Of a DNA stretch of 64,000 bases, positions 33,074-42,550 are shown in pieces. The DNA is taken from contig JAOPJY010000004.1 in the NCBI GenBank assembly GCA_025517425.1, positions 1 to 64,000 of the forward strand, in the 5' to 3' direction. Made by a program: the position numbers and the translations under genes. The notes under the pieces are model-generated. The model saw only the letters and a list, made by a program, of their open reading frames with translations. It was not told the origin of the DNA and ran no database searches. Position 1 is the first letter of the stretch, and each line of letters begins with the position of its first letter. This DNA comes from Halobacteria archaeon AArc-dxtr1. GTDB lineage: Archaea; Halobacteriota; Halobacteria; Halobacteriales; Natrialbaceae.

Positions 33074-33304
33074 ATGAATCCGATATCCAGGGATCTCGCT
33101 CTCGCCCGGGAGAATCCGGCCGCCGCCGCCCTCAATTTCGCGACTGCCGGCTGCTGCCTCCTGCTCTTTGCGGGAACGATCGCCCTTCTCGCGACCGGTC
33201 TCCCGACCGGAACCGGTCAGCCGTGGCTCGCCGTCATCGCCCTCGGCGCGCTTGTCGCCCTCCTGTGGACGGTGCTCGTTCCCCTCTATCAGCGGTGGCG
33301 GTGA
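33074..33304 (+). CDS. Small two-segment membrane protein
   Basis: A 76-residue protein from ATG 33074. After a short polar start (MNPISRDLALARENP) it has two hydrophobic helices (about 17-42 and 47-70) and ends in a basic QRWR. No function can be inferred; it sits 65 bases after the HIT gene and is convergent with pibD. Confidence 0.65.
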   Translation: MNPISRDLALARENPAAAALNFATAGCCLLLFAGTIALLATGLPTGTGQPWLAVIALGALVALLWTVLVPLYQRWR

Positions 33305-33331
33305 GCGCCATGAGTGGTCGATTTGGCGGCG

Positions 33332-34342
33332 CTAGAAGAGCAATCCTGTGAGAACGTCTCCGTAGAGCAACGCCACCACCAGTCCGAGAAACACCGGAAC
33401 CAGAAACGGCGTTCCCGGCGAGATCCACACTTCCTCCTTCTCGCTCACGAGTACCTCGAGTCCCTCCCGGAGCGTCGCGGGGGTCGTCCCGTATGCCGAC
33501 CCCTCGATATCGTCGAGAAACGCCGCCGCGCCCCAGGCGTCTTCGGTGGCGTTCGCCTCGTCGAGTCCGACTCCTGCCATGGCCGGCTCGTCGAGCTGGC
33601 CGCCGTCGGTTTCGGGGGTCGCACCGACGGCACCGTCTGTGGGCAGGTTCGGCTCCTCGGGGAGCGACGCCGGATCGCGGTAGCGATCCGGGCTCTCTCG
33701 AAGCTCAGCCAGCGTGAGGCCGCGCCACCGGAGATACATCCGGAGGGCGTCGAGGTCGAGTCCGCCGAGCGAGTGTCCCGCCCGCGTCTCGAGGAGCGTT
33801 CCGTGGGTTTCCGGGAGTCGCTCCCAGCTGACGGGCCAGCCCAGAAACATCGCCGGTGTGAGTCGTCCACGAACGCCGTTCCACGCGGCTAGTGCGATCG
33901 GAATCGCGATCCCGACCAGCACGGCATTCGTGAGGATGGTAAACGAAAACGCCTCGATGACTCCCGGAGCCAGCGGTAGCTCCACCCCGCCGACGGCGTA
34001 CCGCGGCGCCGTCGGAAACAGCAACGCGAGCGTCAGCAGCGCCCGGGCGTCGGCGCCGCCGAAGCCGCCGATCCACCAGAAGAGATACGCAAGCGGCACG
34101 ACGAACCCGAAACTCACCGCTGCCGGGAGCAGGAACTCCTCGGTCCAGGCGGCGCCGCCGGCGTTCCAGCCGAGCCAGCCGTCCCAGACGAGCAAGACGG
34201 CTCCGAGGATGCCGAGCGGAATCCAGACGCTCCGCGAGACCCGACGCGTTCTGATATCGCGAAGCGCCACCCAGGCGAAGACCGGAACCGCGACCAGTCG
34301 GAGCAGATCCGGTCCCGCCTCCACTGCGGTCGAAAGCGTCAC
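33332..34342 (-). CDS. pibD: Prepilin/preflagellin peptidase, A24 family
   Basis: PibD cleaves the class III signal peptides of archaeal pilins and archaellins at the membrane. The 336-residue protein has the two aspartates of the aspartic peptidase: Asp29 in LRDIRTRRV and Asp98 in GGADARALL, the archaeal form of the GxGD motif. Six or more hydrophobic segments flank them, and the last is at the C terminus (TPFLVPVFLGLVVALLYGD). Between segments lies a large acidic cytoplasmic region (about 180-300), as in haloarchaeal members. No pilin genes are seen in the window. Confidence 0.9.
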   Translation of the reverse strand: MTLSTAVEAGPDLLRLVAVPVFAWVALRDIRTRRVSRSVWIPLGILGAVLLVWDGWLGWNAGGAAWTEEFLLPAAVSFGFVVPLAYLFWWIGGFGGADARALLTLALLFPTAPRYAVGGVELPLAPGVIEAFSFTILTNAVLVGIAIPIALAAWNGVRGRLTPAMFLGWPVSWERLPETHGTLLETRAGHSLGGLDLDALRMYLRWRGLTLAELRESPDRYRDPASLPEEPNLPTDGAVGATPETDGGQLDEPAMAGVGLDEANATEDAWGAAAFLDDIEGSAYGTTPATLREGLEVLVSEKEEVWISPGTPFLVPVFLGLVVALLYGDVLTGLLF

Positions 34343-34473
34343 GCTGCCCTCGTTTCTGCCCCACCGGCGTTACGTTTTCGCCTCGTCGGAGTGCAGCTTC
34401 CGTTCGTCACTACACGCCGCCTTTACCGACGAAGGCGATCACACTCCTCGATCACGTATGCCCGTCCTGGCCC

Positions 34474-35541
34474 TCACTGCCAGACGCCCTCGATCCGGTC
34501 GAGAAGCGCAACGACGACGACGTGGGGGAGCGTCAACACCGCAATAGCCACCAGATAGACGCCGAGCGCGTCGCCGACGTCAGCCGGTGACTCGGGCACT
34601 GCGAGCGCGACCAACCCAATAACGATCAGCCCACCGAGAGTCAACGGTGTTGCGTCACGTGCGAACTGTCCCCACGCCCGCCGGTAGCTCCCGTCTGCGA
34701 GTGCTTGACTGGCGTTCGGATCGACCAACATCGTCCGAAGAACGTGGCGCAGCGAGTGCCAGAAACAAAAATAGAGTCCGATGGCGAGAATCGGCGGAAC
34801 GAGTGCAAAGTAGCCTGCGAGGCCAACTGTCTCGATAGCATCGATCCGCCAGCCGTCCCGGCTCTTTCCTGCCCGAACGAATCCGAGCCCGAGCGTGAGC
34901 GCGGTGAGCACTCCCAAACTGGCTCCGACGATCAGTCGCCCGGTCGTCGTGAACGCCGGTTCCAGCGCCCCAGCGCTCCCCGGATCGAACAGTGATACGA
35001 TGCTGGTCGCCACGAGGGCGTACTGCTCAGGAAAGGCGACGAGCGGAATGAGCATCGGAAATGCGCCACGGACCACGAGGGTGAGGACTCGAACGGACTG
35101 GTGTTCTGTGTGACTCGCTGCAAACAGCGACCGAAGCGTGTAGACGTCACCCTGGCCCCAGTGGACGGCGGTGAGCAGGATGAATCCCGCAAACGCTACC
35201 ACTGGCGTGACGACCCAGACGACAGCGTAGCTGCCGCCAACGATCAGGTACAGCAGCCCCACGCCGAGCATGGAGCGAACCGTCACTGCCTCGCCACTGG
35301 CTCGCGGAAGTACGAGATGATCGACGGCTCCGTGTGGCAGACCGAGGACGAGGAGACTCATCGCGAACGGAAGAATCTGCACCCACAACGGAAGCGATGC
35401 AACGGCTGTGATCGCCGTTAGGCCGAGTCCTAGCAGAACAGTTACGATCGCGCCGCCAGTCGCGACTCGACGCGCTTCTCGCCGCGCGGTGGCGCTCGAC
35501 TGTGGTGTCTGGGTTGGGTACCGGCCGAACTCACGGCCCAT
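34474..35541 (-). CDS. blh: Brp/Blh-type beta-carotene 15,15'-dioxygenase
   Basis: Blh (Brp-like) cleaves beta-carotene to two retinals, the chromophore of halorhodopsin. The 355-residue membrane protein has the iron-binding His pattern of the family: GLPHGAVDHL, HWGQGD, FWHSLRH and the C-terminal LPHVVVVALLD. About seven or more hydrophobic segments are present after a 30-residue polar start. Its start overlaps the end of crtY by 11 bases, so translation is probably coupled. Together with crtY and hop it forms the retinal cassette. Confidence 0.92.
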   Translation of the reverse strand: MGREFGRYPTQTPQSSATARREARRVATGGAIVTVLLGLGLTAITAVASLPLWVQILPFAMSLLVLGLPHGAVDHLVLPRASGEAVTVRSMLGVGLLYLIVGGSYAVVWVVTPVVAFAGFILLTAVHWGQGDVYTLRSLFAASHTEHQSVRVLTLVVRGAFPMLIPLVAFPEQYALVATSIVSLFDPGSAGALEPAFTTTGRLIVGASLGVLTALTLGLGFVRAGKSRDGWRIDAIETVGLAGYFALVPPILAIGLYFCFWHSLRHVLRTMLVDPNASQALADGSYRRAWGQFARDATPLTLGGLIVIGLVALAVPESPADVGDALGVYLVAIAVLTLPHVVVVALLDRIEGVWQ

Positions 35542-36310
35542 TCGAACTCACCGACCGGTGGACGACCGTCGTCAGCCTCGGGACGTCGTGAGCGCGATCG
35601 AGCAGCCACAGGTACAGCATGATTCCCTGGACGAGGAAGACGTTCGTCACGACGAAAAACAGGGCCTCCTCGATCGGGAGTCCGAACAGCGTTATGCCGA
35701 CGGTGTGGCTCTCTGAGATGACCCAGACGCCGAGTTCGATCGCCGTCCAGTCGACGACCCAGAGGTACAGTGTCGGAACCGCGATGGCGACCGCGACGGT
35801 CCGCCGAATCTGCCAGAGGTAGGTCCAGCCAAAGCCCCACTGGATCGCGAGGATTGGGCCCGCCCAGAGCAACAGCCACCCGAGGTAGTACGTCGCCGTC
35901 CCCTGGGTCAGATACCAGCCGACGGCGCCGATAGCCAATCCGGCCAGGACCCCCGCAATACGGTGACTACGCGGGATCCACAGCGACCGGTCGGCGATTT
36001 TGGGCACCTGAAACAGCCAGAACGCCGTCAGGATCGGCTGCAGGATGAAGAACATGTACTCCTCGATCGGCGTGTACCAGAGCCGTCCCATGACCGCACC
36101 TTCGCCATACCACCAGACTCCGGCGGGGATCAGGTGGTTTGTCCACGGGGTCGTGTAGACGACGGCGAGTACGATCATGATGGCGAGACCTGAAAGCGGC
36201 TTTGGCCCCCACCAGGCGCTCTCGCGGTGGTAGGCGAGCCAGCCGAGGACGAGGATCGGGGGCAGGATGAAGACGAGGTGTACCTGCAGGTATGTGAGTG
36301 GAACAGTCAT
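35531..36310 (-). CDS. crtY: Lycopene beta-cyclase, CrtYcd type
   Basis: CrtY converts lycopene to beta-carotene, the substrate of Blh. The 259-residue, seven-segment membrane protein is the archaeal fusion of the CrtYc and CrtYd halves: each half carries a PIEE motif (PIEEYMFF in the first, PIEEALFF in the second), and TTPWTNHL is in the first half. ATG 36310 (MTVPLTYLQVHL) gives the usual length; the upstream frame is Arg/His-rich and not membrane-like. It lies 198 bases after hop and overlaps blh. Confidence 0.92.
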   Translation of the reverse strand: MTVPLTYLQVHLVFILPPILVLGWLAYHRESAWWGPKPLSGLAIMIVLAVVYTTPWTNHLIPAGVWWYGEGAVMGRLWYTPIEEYMFFILQPILTAFWLFQVPKIADRSLWIPRSHRIAGVLAGLAIGAVGWYLTQGTATYYLGWLLLWAGPILAIQWGFGWTYLWQIRRTVAVAIAVPTLYLWVVDWTAIELGVWVISESHTVGITLFGLPIEEALFFVVTNVFLVQGIMLYLWLLDRAHDVPRLTTVVHRSVSSNGP

Positions 36311-36508
36311 GGCTACACGAGCGTGGGTGTGGTGTGTGTACTCGACCCGGGCGATACAACGGTTTCGGTTGGGCCGCACGTGCATCCTTCATCACCGGTA
36401 CTGGTCACTCGATCGTGACACGGAACAAACGTCGTGACAACTCGAACCCACACGTTCCGTCGTGGCGTGTGCCAGCGCGCCGAAACGGTGGGTACAGTCA
36501 TCACGGCG

Positions 36509-37378
36509 TTAGTCGTCGCCGGGTGTGTAGCCGGGGAGACTCGCGCCGTAGTCGGCGCCGCCGGTGATCGAATCGGGCTCTTTGATCACGTAGAACATCG
36601 CGACGAAGGTCACGATGTACTTGGTGATGATGTCGAGGACGCTGTAGCCCCACGAGGTGATGGCCACGTCGAGGAGCGCGAAGCCTTCCACGCCGAGTGC
36701 CCACAGAATTGGGTAGCCGAACCAGCCGACGACAGTGAGTATTTTCAGTGTTGTGAATAGGTCACCGGTACCGGTACGTTCGGCCTCGGCCGACCAATCG
36801 ACGAGGATAACGTAGACGATGACGAGGAAGAAGATCGAACTGATCGCGAACCACCACCAGCGCATGATCAGACTCGAGGTGGTGAGCGCGGCCGCGAGGC
36901 CAGTGATACACATCGCGATAGTAAATGCACAGGTCGTGAGGATCTTCGTCCAGTTCGAGCCAGCGATCATGCCGAGGGCGATGAGGATGAACGGCGTGGA
37001 GAATGTCCATGTGAGGTACCGCCCCCACATCGTCAGGACGCCATCCTCACCAGCAGTCACCGTGCCTTCTGCGGGATGGCCACTCGGCATCTCGATGATA
37101 CTGAGTGTAAGCCCTGATGTCAATCCCGAATAACTCGAGATCGAGACGACCGAGATCAGCATCAGCGACATCGCGATGAGCTTCGCCCGTGGGTCGGTGA
37201 GGTTCCGGCCTAGATACGCGATGCCGAGAATCGTAAATCCCGCGAGGGCGATGTTGAGGACAAACGACAGGGCGAGGACCGTGTCGTCGAAGACGTAATC
37301 GAACAGTTCTGCTTGCGTGAGTCCGTTTTCGAGCGCAATTCGTTGGATGTCGAACGCGAGTCCATTTGCTGGTGACAT
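36509..37378 (-). CDS. hop: Halorhodopsin, light-driven chloride pump
   Basis: A 289-residue seven-helix retinal protein. The helix C motif separates chloride from proton pumps: here it is Thr123, Ser127 and Ala134 in GRYLTWTFSTPFILIALG, where proton pumps have Asp, Thr, Asp. Arg120 and the Schiff-base region LDIITKY with Asp249 and Lys253 are kept. The long B-C loop (SGLTLSIIEMPSGH) is also halorhodopsin-like. It should move chloride inward under light, helping osmotic balance and membrane potential. It heads the hop, crtY, blh group. A TTTAATTT box lies 31 bases upstream of the ATG. Confidence 0.95.
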   Translation of the reverse strand: MSPANGLAFDIQRIALENGLTQAELFDYVFDDTVLALSFVLNIALAGFTILGIAYLGRNLTDPRAKLIAMSLMLISVVSISSYSGLTSGLTLSIIEMPSGHPAEGTVTAGEDGVLTMWGRYLTWTFSTPFILIALGMIAGSNWTKILTTCAFTIAMCITGLAAALTTSSLIMRWWWFAISSIFFLVIVYVILVDWSAEAERTGTGDLFTTLKILTVVGWFGYPILWALGVEGFALLDVAITSWGYSVLDIITKYIVTFVAMFYVIKEPDSITGGADYGASLPGYTPGDD

Positions 37379-37404
37379 GACTGTTTGACGATGCTACCTT
37401 CAAC

Positions 37405-37413
37405 AAATTAAAG
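37405..37413 (-). promoter_or_regulatory. TATA-like box of hop
   Basis: CTTTAATTT on the minus strand is centred about 31 bases before ATG 37378, so the leader would be only a few bases long. Confidence 0.45.
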
Positions 37414-37497
37414 TATTGTCCATACAGGTAAGGCTAGTGTCTGCATAACTGTCTTGAGACGGTGATTTTCTTCGGGTTACCCGCCTCGATTGATATA

Positions 37498-37701
37498 CTA
37501 GGTGTTTTCGGGATCGCGGTTTGCGAGCACGACCACGAGCGCTCCACCTCCGATGACCCAGAAGACGCCCAGCCCGAGCAGGACGATGTTTGCGGTGACG
37601 GCCCCGGTGACACCGATCGTGGCGCCGAACAGGACGATTGTAACGAGCATCAGTCGGTAGAACCCCTCTTGCTCGACGAACCAGCGAACGTACTCTTCCA
37701 T
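37498..37701 (-). CDS. Small membrane protein upstream of hop
   Basis: A 67-residue protein with two hydrophobic helices (about 16-36 and 39-60), preceded by an aromatic amphipathic start (MEEYVRWFVEQEGFYRLM). It resembles short haloarchaeal membrane proteins of unknown role. It is on the same strand as hop, 119 bases before it; hop has its own promoter box. Confidence 0.7.
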   Translation of the reverse strand: MEEYVRWFVEQEGFYRLMLVTIVLFGATIGVTGAVTANIVLLGLGVFWVIGGGALVVVLANRDPENT

Positions 37702-37922
37702 GTGCGACGATGGGGTCGGAGGTGTGGTAGGTATTATGCCTCACCGGGGGGTCCCAGGTGTCGACGGCACCCACACCTACCGTTCTTTGATACACTCGAA
37801 CGTCCCGTATACACAGCTTTATAACAGTTTCCGGGGTTGGCCACCCTCTCATTGTTAGGCGACACTGTTTCACATGGTCGATCACTACCAGTACGTAACC
37901 CGGACCCAACGGCGTCCGAGCG

Positions 37923-40301
37923 GTGAGTGTACCTGTGCCCACTGGACTCAAACGTGATCTTGGATTGCTTTCGACGACGGCTCTCGCTATCGGGGCGATG
38001 GTCGGTAGCGGTATTTTCATTTTACCGGCGATCGCCTACGACGCGGCGGGGCCGGCAGCCGTCCTCGCTTTCTTCTTGGCAGGGCTGCTCGTCTTGCCAG
38101 CCGCGATCAGTGCTGCCGAGATGGCGACAGCGATGCCCGAAGACGGCGGGGCATACATTTACGTCGAGCGTGGGATGGGTCCGGTGCTGGGAACTGTCGC
38201 CGGTATCGGGACTTGGCTCATGCTCTCGCTCAAGAGTTCTCTCGCGCTCGTCGGCGGCGTTCCCTACCTCGTGGTGTTGGCGCCCGAACTTGCCGACTGG
38301 ATCGTCCCCTTCGCGATTGGGCTAGCCATATTCTTTACCACCGTGAACATCGTGAGCGCCGAGGGCTCCGGCCGGATGCAGTTTCTCATCGTCGGCGTCA
38401 TGTTGCTCGTGATGGCGTTGTTCGTTGGAGGTGGTCTTTCCACCTCGACGTTCGATGGTGGACAGACCGCAGGCAGTTTTGACCTCACGAGCGACGGCTT
38501 GTTGGCGGCTATCGGGGTCGTCTTCGTCTCCTATGCAGGCGTCACGAAAGTGACTGCCGTCGCTGAAGAGGTCGAGAACCCTGGGCGAAACCTCCCACTG
38601 GCGATGGTTGGCTCCCTGCTGTTTACCACCGCCCTCTACGTCGCCGTCGTCTGGGTCGCTATCGGCGTCGCGGACCTCGATCCCGGCGCCGGCTTCGTAC
38701 CGGAAGGGGGAGAAGACACCGCGCCGATCGCGGCGGCGGCCGACGCCATCTTCGGCCAACTCGGGGTGATCGCCATCGTCCTGGCGGCCCTGCTTGCGCT
38801 CGCGTCGACGGCTAACGCCGGCCTCCTGGCAGCCTCGCGGTTCCCCTTTGCGATGGCTCGGGACGGTCTCGTTCCACCGCGCCTCGAGGACGTGAGCGAC
38901 CGATTTGCGACGCCGGTCAATGCCATCGCACTCACTGGTGCGGTGATGGTCGTTCTCGTCTCCGTTTTCCCGGTCCAGCAGATCGCCCAGTTCGGCAGTG
39001 CGTTCCAGATCCTGGTGTTCATCCTGCTCAACATCGCTATCGTCGGCTTTCGTGAGGGGACCATCGAGAATTACAACCCCGAATTCATCGCGCCCTGGTA
39101 CCCGTGGCTCCAGTTTATCGGGATCGGTGGGGGAGTGCTCGTGTTGAGCCAGATGGGACTCGTCCCCTTCCTCGGTTCGCTGCTCATCGTTGTGGGCTCG
39201 CTGGGCTGGTACGGCCTCTACGTTCGACCGCGGGTCGACCGCGAGGGAGCGGCCCGAACGGGTGTCCGTCAGAGTGTCAGCGAGGCTGCGCTCACGCGAA
39301 CCCGAGAACAGTTCGCGGCCGACCGTCGACGGGACGTCCTCGTCTCGCTGACACCTGCGACTACCGAGGCGGCCCGGACGGACCTCCTCCGTATCGCCAC
39401 TGATCTTACCCAGCTCGGTGGTGGCTCAGTGACGGTGACCTCCTTCACCGAACGACCCCACCGGGCGTTTACCGACAGCGGCCCGACCGTCACCACCAGT
39501 GAGCGCCCGGACTGGATCGAGACGGCCTCGCGTGCCCCGTGGGCTACTGAGAACTCAGACGCAGCGCCCGATCGGCGAGGGAGCAAGAGCTCCGACGACC
39601 ACTCTGGCGGTCACGATGGCTCCCTTCGAACGAGCGGTGACCAACCCATCAAGACGGCCGAACAGCCCTCGATTACCTACCGTGAAATCACGAGTGAGTC
39701 GACGCCCGAAGCTATTGTCGAATACGCCTCTTTCGAGGGCCACGATCTGCTCGTGCTCGAGCGCCGTCGCGAGGAATTACACGACCGATTTCCCACCGGC
39801 ATCACGAGCTATGTGCTCCGACACGCACCCTGTGGCGTCGTTCTCGTCGAAGATCGTGGCTTCGACGGCGCAGACGAGATAGCGGTCGTAACTACACGTG
39901 GCGCGTACGACCCGCTAAAATTGCTCGTCGCCGACGCGATCGCCGAGGAAACCGGCGCCGAGCTGACCCTCTTGCAGGCGGTGCCTGCCGACGTCACTGA
40001 CGCCCGTCGGGCCACGGTCGAAGAGTACCACACTGAGCTGACTCGGTTGCTGGCGGTGCCTGTCACCTCACGAATCATCGAGGCCGACGATCGACTTGCG
40101 GGATTAGCTCGCTTCGCTGAGACGGCAGACTTGGTGGTGACCGGAACCGAAAGCCGTGGCCTCGGTGGATTGCTCCTTGGCCGACCCGGAGATCGTCTTG
40201 TCGACGCCGTCGATGCGACGGCGATCATGGTTCAACCGGCGGACCAGCAGCGACCCGGCCTCGTCCAGCAGTACGTCCTCGACCGACTGTTCGATGGGTG
40301 A
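37923..40301 (+). CDS. APC-family amino acid permease fused to two USP-like domains
   Basis: A 792-residue protein. Residues 1-440 form an amino acid-polyamine-organocation permease with about 12 helices; the substrate loop GAMVGSGIFILPA lies in helix 1. The C-terminal 350 residues are soluble: one UspA-like domain (about 450-640, broken by a Ser/Asp-rich linker at 525-575) and a second (650-785, with the nucleotide-site pattern VVTGTESRGLGGLLLGRPGDRL). USP domains bind ATP or AMP and may gate transport in response to energy state; this fusion is common in haloarchaea. Start is GTG 37923; GTG 37935 is an alternative. A CTTTATAAC box at 37812-37820 implies a leader of about 80 bases. Confidence 0.88.
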   Translation: MSVPVPTGLKRDLGLLSTTALAIGAMVGSGIFILPAIAYDAAGPAAVLAFFLAGLLVLPAAISAAEMATAMPEDGGAYIYVERGMGPVLGTVAGIGTWLMLSLKSSLALVGGVPYLVVLAPELADWIVPFAIGLAIFFTTVNIVSAEGSGRMQFLIVGVMLLVMALFVGGGLSTSTFDGGQTAGSFDLTSDGLLAAIGVVFVSYAGVTKVTAVAEEVENPGRNLPLAMVGSLLFTTALYVAVVWVAIGVADLDPGAGFVPEGGEDTAPIAAAADAIFGQLGVIAIVLAALLALASTANAGLLAASRFPFAMARDGLVPPRLEDVSDRFATPVNAIALTGAVMVVLVSVFPVQQIAQFGSAFQILVFILLNIAIVGFREGTIENYNPEFIAPWYPWLQFIGIGGGVLVLSQMGLVPFLGSLLIVVGSLGWYGLYVRPRVDREGAARTGVRQSVSEAALTRTREQFAADRRRDVLVSLTPATTEAARTDLLRIATDLTQLGGGSVTVTSFTERPHRAFTDSGPTVTTSERPDWIETASRAPWATENSDAAPDRRGSKSSDDHSGGHDGSLRTSGDQPIKTAEQPSITYREITSESTPEAIVEYASFEGHDLLVLERRREELHDRFPTGITSYVLRHAPCGVVLVEDRGFDGADEIAVVTTRGAYDPLKLLVADAIAEETGAELTLLQAVPADVTDARRATVEEYHTELTRLLAVPVTSRIIEADDRLAGLARFAETADLVVTGTESRGLGGLLLGRPGDRLVDAVDATAIMVQPADQQRPGLVQQYVLDRLFDG

Positions 40302-40495
40302 GCCTGCCCTTTTCGTCGTTGCCCCGAGATGGCATCTCTGATCCGTGGATTTACTCACCATGCCCACTGCTATCCACAGCTGTGAACAGTGTGTTCCCGG
40401 TATAGACGTGGCTATGCGTAGCGGCTCATGGGACCGCATCGAACGCGATCCCACCGAACTAGTCTGCTCGGTAAACGAGCGTCCTACGTTGCAGT

Positions 40496-40882
40496 TTAGA
40501 TGACGCGGTTCTGAAGATAGTCGAGGTGTTTCGCGTTGTAGACGATCCTGACCTCGTCGGTCTCTGCGGAGCCGATGCAGGTCAGACGGACGTTCTTGTC
40601 TTCGACCTCTTCGTCCGAGAGGATCTGCTGCATGTCCATCTCGATCTCGCCCTCAACGACGATGGCGGCACAGTTCGCACAGGCGCCGGCGCGACACGAG
40701 AAGGGCCAGTCGTAGCCCTGGGCCTCTGCGGCCTCCAGGATGTACTCGCCTTCGGCCACGTCGAGGCTCCCGTAGTCTTCGTCGCCCAGATCTTCGTCGG
40801 CGGCCTTCTCGAAGGCCTCGGCGTCCATCTCCCATCCCTGATCGTCCACTACTTCGTAGTTGAGGTATTCTACTGTGGGCAT
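40496..40882 (-). CDS. Plant-type 2Fe-2S ferredoxin
   Basis: A 128-residue haloarchaeal ferredoxin. The cluster ligands are Cys63, Cys68, Cys71 and Cys102 (CRAGACANC and LTCIG). The acidic N-terminal insert of about 30 residues ([19 protein letters not shown]) is the known halophilic addition of this group. It carries electrons from 2-oxoacid oxidoreductases and other enzymes in the cytoplasm. ATG 40882 gives the classic start [10 protein letters not shown], with a GCTATACC box 29 bases upstream. Confidence 0.95.
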   Translation of the reverse strand: MPTVEYLNYEVVDDQGWEMDAEAFEKAADEDLGDEDYGSLDVAEGEYILEAAEAQGYDWPFSCRAGACANCAAIVVEGEIEMDMQQILSDEEVEDKNVRLTCIGSAETDEVRIVYNAKHLDYLQNRVI

Positions 40883-40907
40883 CAGACGGCGGTTCGTGTC
40901 CCGCACT

Positions 40908-40915
40908 GGTATAGC
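40908..40915 (-). promoter_or_regulatory. TATA-like box of the ferredoxin gene
   Basis: GCTATACC on the minus strand is centred about 29 bases before ATG 40882. Confidence 0.5.
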
Positions 40916-41108
40916 TTGCTGTTCAGTCCTACATCGTTGTTCCCACGGAATGGTGTCTTCGAGCGAAATCCGAACGGGTTCCTCAAAAAATATCTGCCTA
41001 ATTGCCGAGATTGTGGATCTCCCGAGGACTCTTCTCGCATCGTCGTGAAGCTGCGTCGACACGCGCCTCATCTCGATACGTCAGCCCGGTAGGTTCCTCC
41101 TACAGCGG

Positions 41109-42290
41109 TCACAGCCCGAATATCGGGACGAACTGAAAGGTAAGAAACGCGCCGACAGTTGAGAGAATCGGGACGACGTTCTGCATCAGAATAACCCGGG
41201 CGGTCGTCGAGGGATCGAACAGATCTGAGGCCTTCGGAATCTCCGTGACGTCCTCCTGGCCGATCTCTGGTGCCTCTTCGCCCTCCTCTTCAGCGGTGAG
41301 TGCCCCGACGGAGACCGCGGTCTCCTCGCCGCGAGCGGCATCAGAGAGCCGCGTCGTTCGAGTCGCTCGCCCCCAGCCCAGCCCAACGATCGACATGGTG
41401 GCGATAACGACGAAACTCGCCGGGATGCCAATCCAGGAGAGGCCGACGACGATGGTGGAACTGATCACGGCGACGACGACGGCCGCGGTCAGCGGCAGGT
41501 TCGTGATGTCGTTGCCGAGCGTATCGAGCGTCCGCCTGGCGATGGTAAAGGCTCCAATAGCGACCGCGACCGACCCGATGAGTATCGCCGGATTCTCCGC
41601 TAACGCGCCGCTTCCGACCAGCGGTGCGACCGCGTTTGCGATGTTGCTCGTCCCCGAACTGAACGCCATCAGGCAGCCGATGAGGATGACGACCCACGAA
41701 CCGATCCACTCGCGCCTGGAGACACCGCTCTCGATGCTCAGCCGCGGAACAGCCCCGCTTGTGTCGAATCCGACCAGCGCGTCCTCGGCTGCGTTGCCCT
41801 CGATCGCGACCCACTCGTTGATGCGCGTGTAGAAGTACCGCCCGACGACGCCGCCGACCCAGAAGCCGATGATCGGGGCAACGATCCACCAGATCGCGAT
41901 CTCCCCCATCACCGCCCAGTTGAGCTCTCCGGCTGCGAGTCCCAGCGCGGCGATCGCGCCGACGGCGGTCATCGACGTCGACGCGGGAACACCCGCTCGA
42001 TTGCCGATGAACAGCGCGCCGCCGATAAAAAAGAGGACGGCGACGTTGGCCTCGAGCGTGAAGACTGCTGTGTCGGTCACCAGTTCGGTACCGAGCGTGT
42101 GGACAACCTCGCGGCCGATCGTCCATGCGCCGACGATAAAGAAGACAGACATTAGCGCCGCGGCGATCCCCTTCGAGAGAATGTTCGCGCCGACGGCGGG
42201 GCCAAACGCCGGCCCCGTCGTCGCGCCGCCGATGTTGTAGCCGACAAAGATGGCGACCAGAATCCCGACGAGCAGCAGAATGTCGCTCAC
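41109..42290 (-). CDS. PiT-family phosphate permease, first of a pair
   Basis: A 393-residue inorganic phosphate transporter of the PiT (PHO-4) family with about 10-11 hydrophobic segments. The family signatures are both present: GANILSKGIAAALMS in the first half and SSGTSNIANAVAPLVGS in the second. A hydrophilic acidic loop (about 315-350) lies before the last helix. GTG 42290 is chosen over TTG 42299 because the product then aligns with the paralogue at 43761 from the first residue (VSDILLLVG against MVETLLLVG) and a GTTTTTAC box is centred 28 bases upstream. The paralogue lies 1.5 kb away on the same strand. Confidence 0.88.
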   Translation of the reverse strand: MSDILLLVGILVAIFVGYNIGGATTGPAFGPAVGANILSKGIAAALMSVFFIVGAWTIGREVVHTLGTELVTDTAVFTLEANVAVLFFIGGALFIGNRAGVPASTSMTAVGAIAALGLAAGELNWAVMGEIAIWWIVAPIIGFWVGGVVGRYFYTRINEWVAIEGNAAEDALVGFDTSGAVPRLSIESGVSRREWIGSWVVILIGCLMAFSSGTSNIANAVAPLVGSGALAENPAILIGSVAVAIGAFTIARRTLDTLGNDITNLPLTAAVVVAVISSTIVVGLSWIGIPASFVVIATMSIVGLGWGRATRTTRLSDAARGEETAVSVGALTAEEEGEEAPEIGQEDVTEIPKASDLFDPSTTARVILMQNVVPILSTVGAFLTFQFVPIFGL

Positions 42291-42314
42291 GTCCGTCAAT
42301 CACGTGGTTCGGAG

Positions 42315-42322
42315 GTAAAAAC
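42315..42322 (-). promoter_or_regulatory. TATA-like box of the first PiT gene
   Basis: GTTTTTAC on the minus strand is centred 28 bases before GTG 42290 and supports that start. Confidence 0.5.
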
Positions 42323-42533
42323 CTACGCGATCTACCCGTCGATCCCACCGTGAACACCGCCTGTGCCTCGCGATCCCAAGTGACTTCAACTGACTCTGCG
42401 TACTGTGGCACAGTACATGGACTCTCGACTCGCATTCGCTTCGAGGGACTTCTGCCGGCGTCCCGCTTCGGAGTCGCGATCTCAGCGTCGTCTCGTCGCC
42501 ACCGATTGCTTCGATCGACCCGTCCACCGGAAC

Positions 42534-42542
42534 GAGGGTGAT
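42534..42542 (+). promoter_or_regulatory. SD site of the repeat protein gene
   Basis: GAGGGTGAT lies 8 bases before ATG 42551 and fits the 16S rRNA complement. Confidence 0.5.
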
Positions 42543-42550
42543 GAGCGCCG

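Noticed and set aside
36509-37378. Bacteriorhodopsin instead of halorhodopsin
   Set aside because: The helix C motif is Thr-Ser-Ala, not Asp-Thr-Asp, and the B-C loop is halorhodopsin-like.
40375-40384. CACAGCTGTG palindrome as an operator
   Set aside because: A single 10-base palindrome in a 194-base gap between two gene 3' ends; too weak to call.
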